Below are positions 63,863 through 64,000 of a DNA stretch of 64,000 bases, piece by piece (position 1 is the first letter of the stretch; every line of letters begins with the position of its first letter). The position numbers and the translations under genes are program-made. Origin of the DNA: Methylobacterium sp. J-088 (GTDB lineage Bacteria; Pseudomonadota; Alphaproteobacteria; Rhizobiales; Beijerinckiaceae); NCBI RefSeq assembly GCF_022829295.1, contig NZ_JAKSYH010000153.1:27014-91013 (forward strand), written 5' to 3'. Under the pieces are notes generated by a model. The model saw only the letters and a list, made by a program, of their open reading frames with translations. It searched no databases and had not been told where the DNA came from.

Positions 63863-64000
63863 CTAGTGGTGCGAGTCTAACACTTGGTGCCCGCGCTTTG
63901 CGGCCTGGATGATGCGATCCGGGTCGGCGGTCCAGACGAAGGGCTTCGGATTGCCGTTACTCTCGGCGATGAAGCGTTTGATGGCGGCCTGCACCTCGAT
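63863..64000 (-). mobile_element. IS630-type transposase C-terminus (partial, runs off right edge)
   Basis: The last 45 residues of a minus-strand protein enter from the right edge: IEVQAAIKRFIAESNGNPKP, then FVWTADPDRIIQAAKRGHQV and LDSHH before the TAG at 63863-63865. This matches the C-terminal end of IS630-family transposases. The N-terminal part and the other inverted repeat lie outside the window, so intactness cannot be judged. Confidence 0.8.

Overview
This window is high-GC chromosomal DNA of an alphaproteobacterium, most likely a Methylobacterium or close relative (inference). The basis is an ethylmalonyl-CoA-pathway-type gene set (B12-dependent methylmalonyl-CoA mutase, a CitE-like malyl-CoA lyase homologue, late cobalamin genes), a cyo quinol oxidase with SURF1, DUF2778, DUF4424 and IalB proteins, and several dispersed GC-rich intergenic palindromes. 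Most of the window is ordinary core genome. Accessory or decayed material lies at the left edge, around 38 kb, around 48.4-49.2 kb and at the right edge.

Layout. 1-2774 (minus) looks like one end of a small integrative element abutting the 3' end of a tRNA-Glu (2854-2929): a 185-aa unknown, an excisionase-like HTH protein, a 137-aa unknown, and a truncated replication protein combining a PrimPol-like primase region with the start of a DUF3987 region. 3036-5643 is cobU-cobO-cobQ, followed by an MFS importer. 7.1-9.1 kb has small membrane proteins and a D-2-hydroxyacid dehydrogenase. 9.1-13.7 kb has recG (minus), a haloacetate-dehalogenase-like hydrolase and a UbiH-family hydroxylase. 13.7-15.5 kb holds two degenerate proteins, a receiver domain without its phospho-Asp and an ANL-family protein without its P-loop. 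16-19.5 kb has IalB, DUF4424, hspQ and an isonitrile-hydratase-like DJ-1 protein divergent from a GlxA-type regulator (19.6-20.6 kb).

21-29.3 kb (mostly minus) has a CitE/HpcH lyase, a Tlde1/DUF2778 protein next to an AmpG-like transporter (cell-wall theme), and mfd. 29.8-35.1 kb holds an orphan BrnA, sdhE, a quinone oxidoreductase with translationally coupled pncA, small proteins, dinB and an EVE protein. 35.5-37.9 kb is one MHYT-PAS-GGDEF-EAL protein. At 38.0-39.1 kb a divergent MFS/LysR pair has collapsed into fragments. 39.1-42.4 kb is TfoX-N plus the overlapping tsaD-GNAT-gpsA operon. 42.7-45.2 kb has mop, DUF2293, rpsD and a GNAT gene; 45.4-48.4 kb has pgm and a Tat-like alpha/beta hydrolase; 48.4-49.2 kb has a two-gene PIN unit whose PIN frame is broken by an amber codon; 49.2-51.4 kb is methylmalonyl-CoA mutase; 51.6-56.8 kb is cyoABCD-SURF1 preceded by an MHS-type MFS gene; 58.4-60.6 kb is a two-domain glycosyltransferase. 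61.0-63.8 kb has tRNA-Val, small unknown proteins and a pair of coiled-coil paralogues. An IS630-type transposase end closes the window.

Functional links: the cobalamin genes supply the cofactor for methylmalonyl-CoA mutase. tsaD (tRNA t6A), recG/mfd/dinB (DNA repair) and cyo (terminal oxidation) are housekeeping. No CRISPR array, rRNA or complete prophage is visible. The most distinctive signals are the tRNA-Glu element, a six-copy palindromic repeat family that supplies the 3' ends of several genes, the broken PIN pair, the collapsed LysR/MFS locus, and three hairpin units at exact 25-bp spacing before cyoA.
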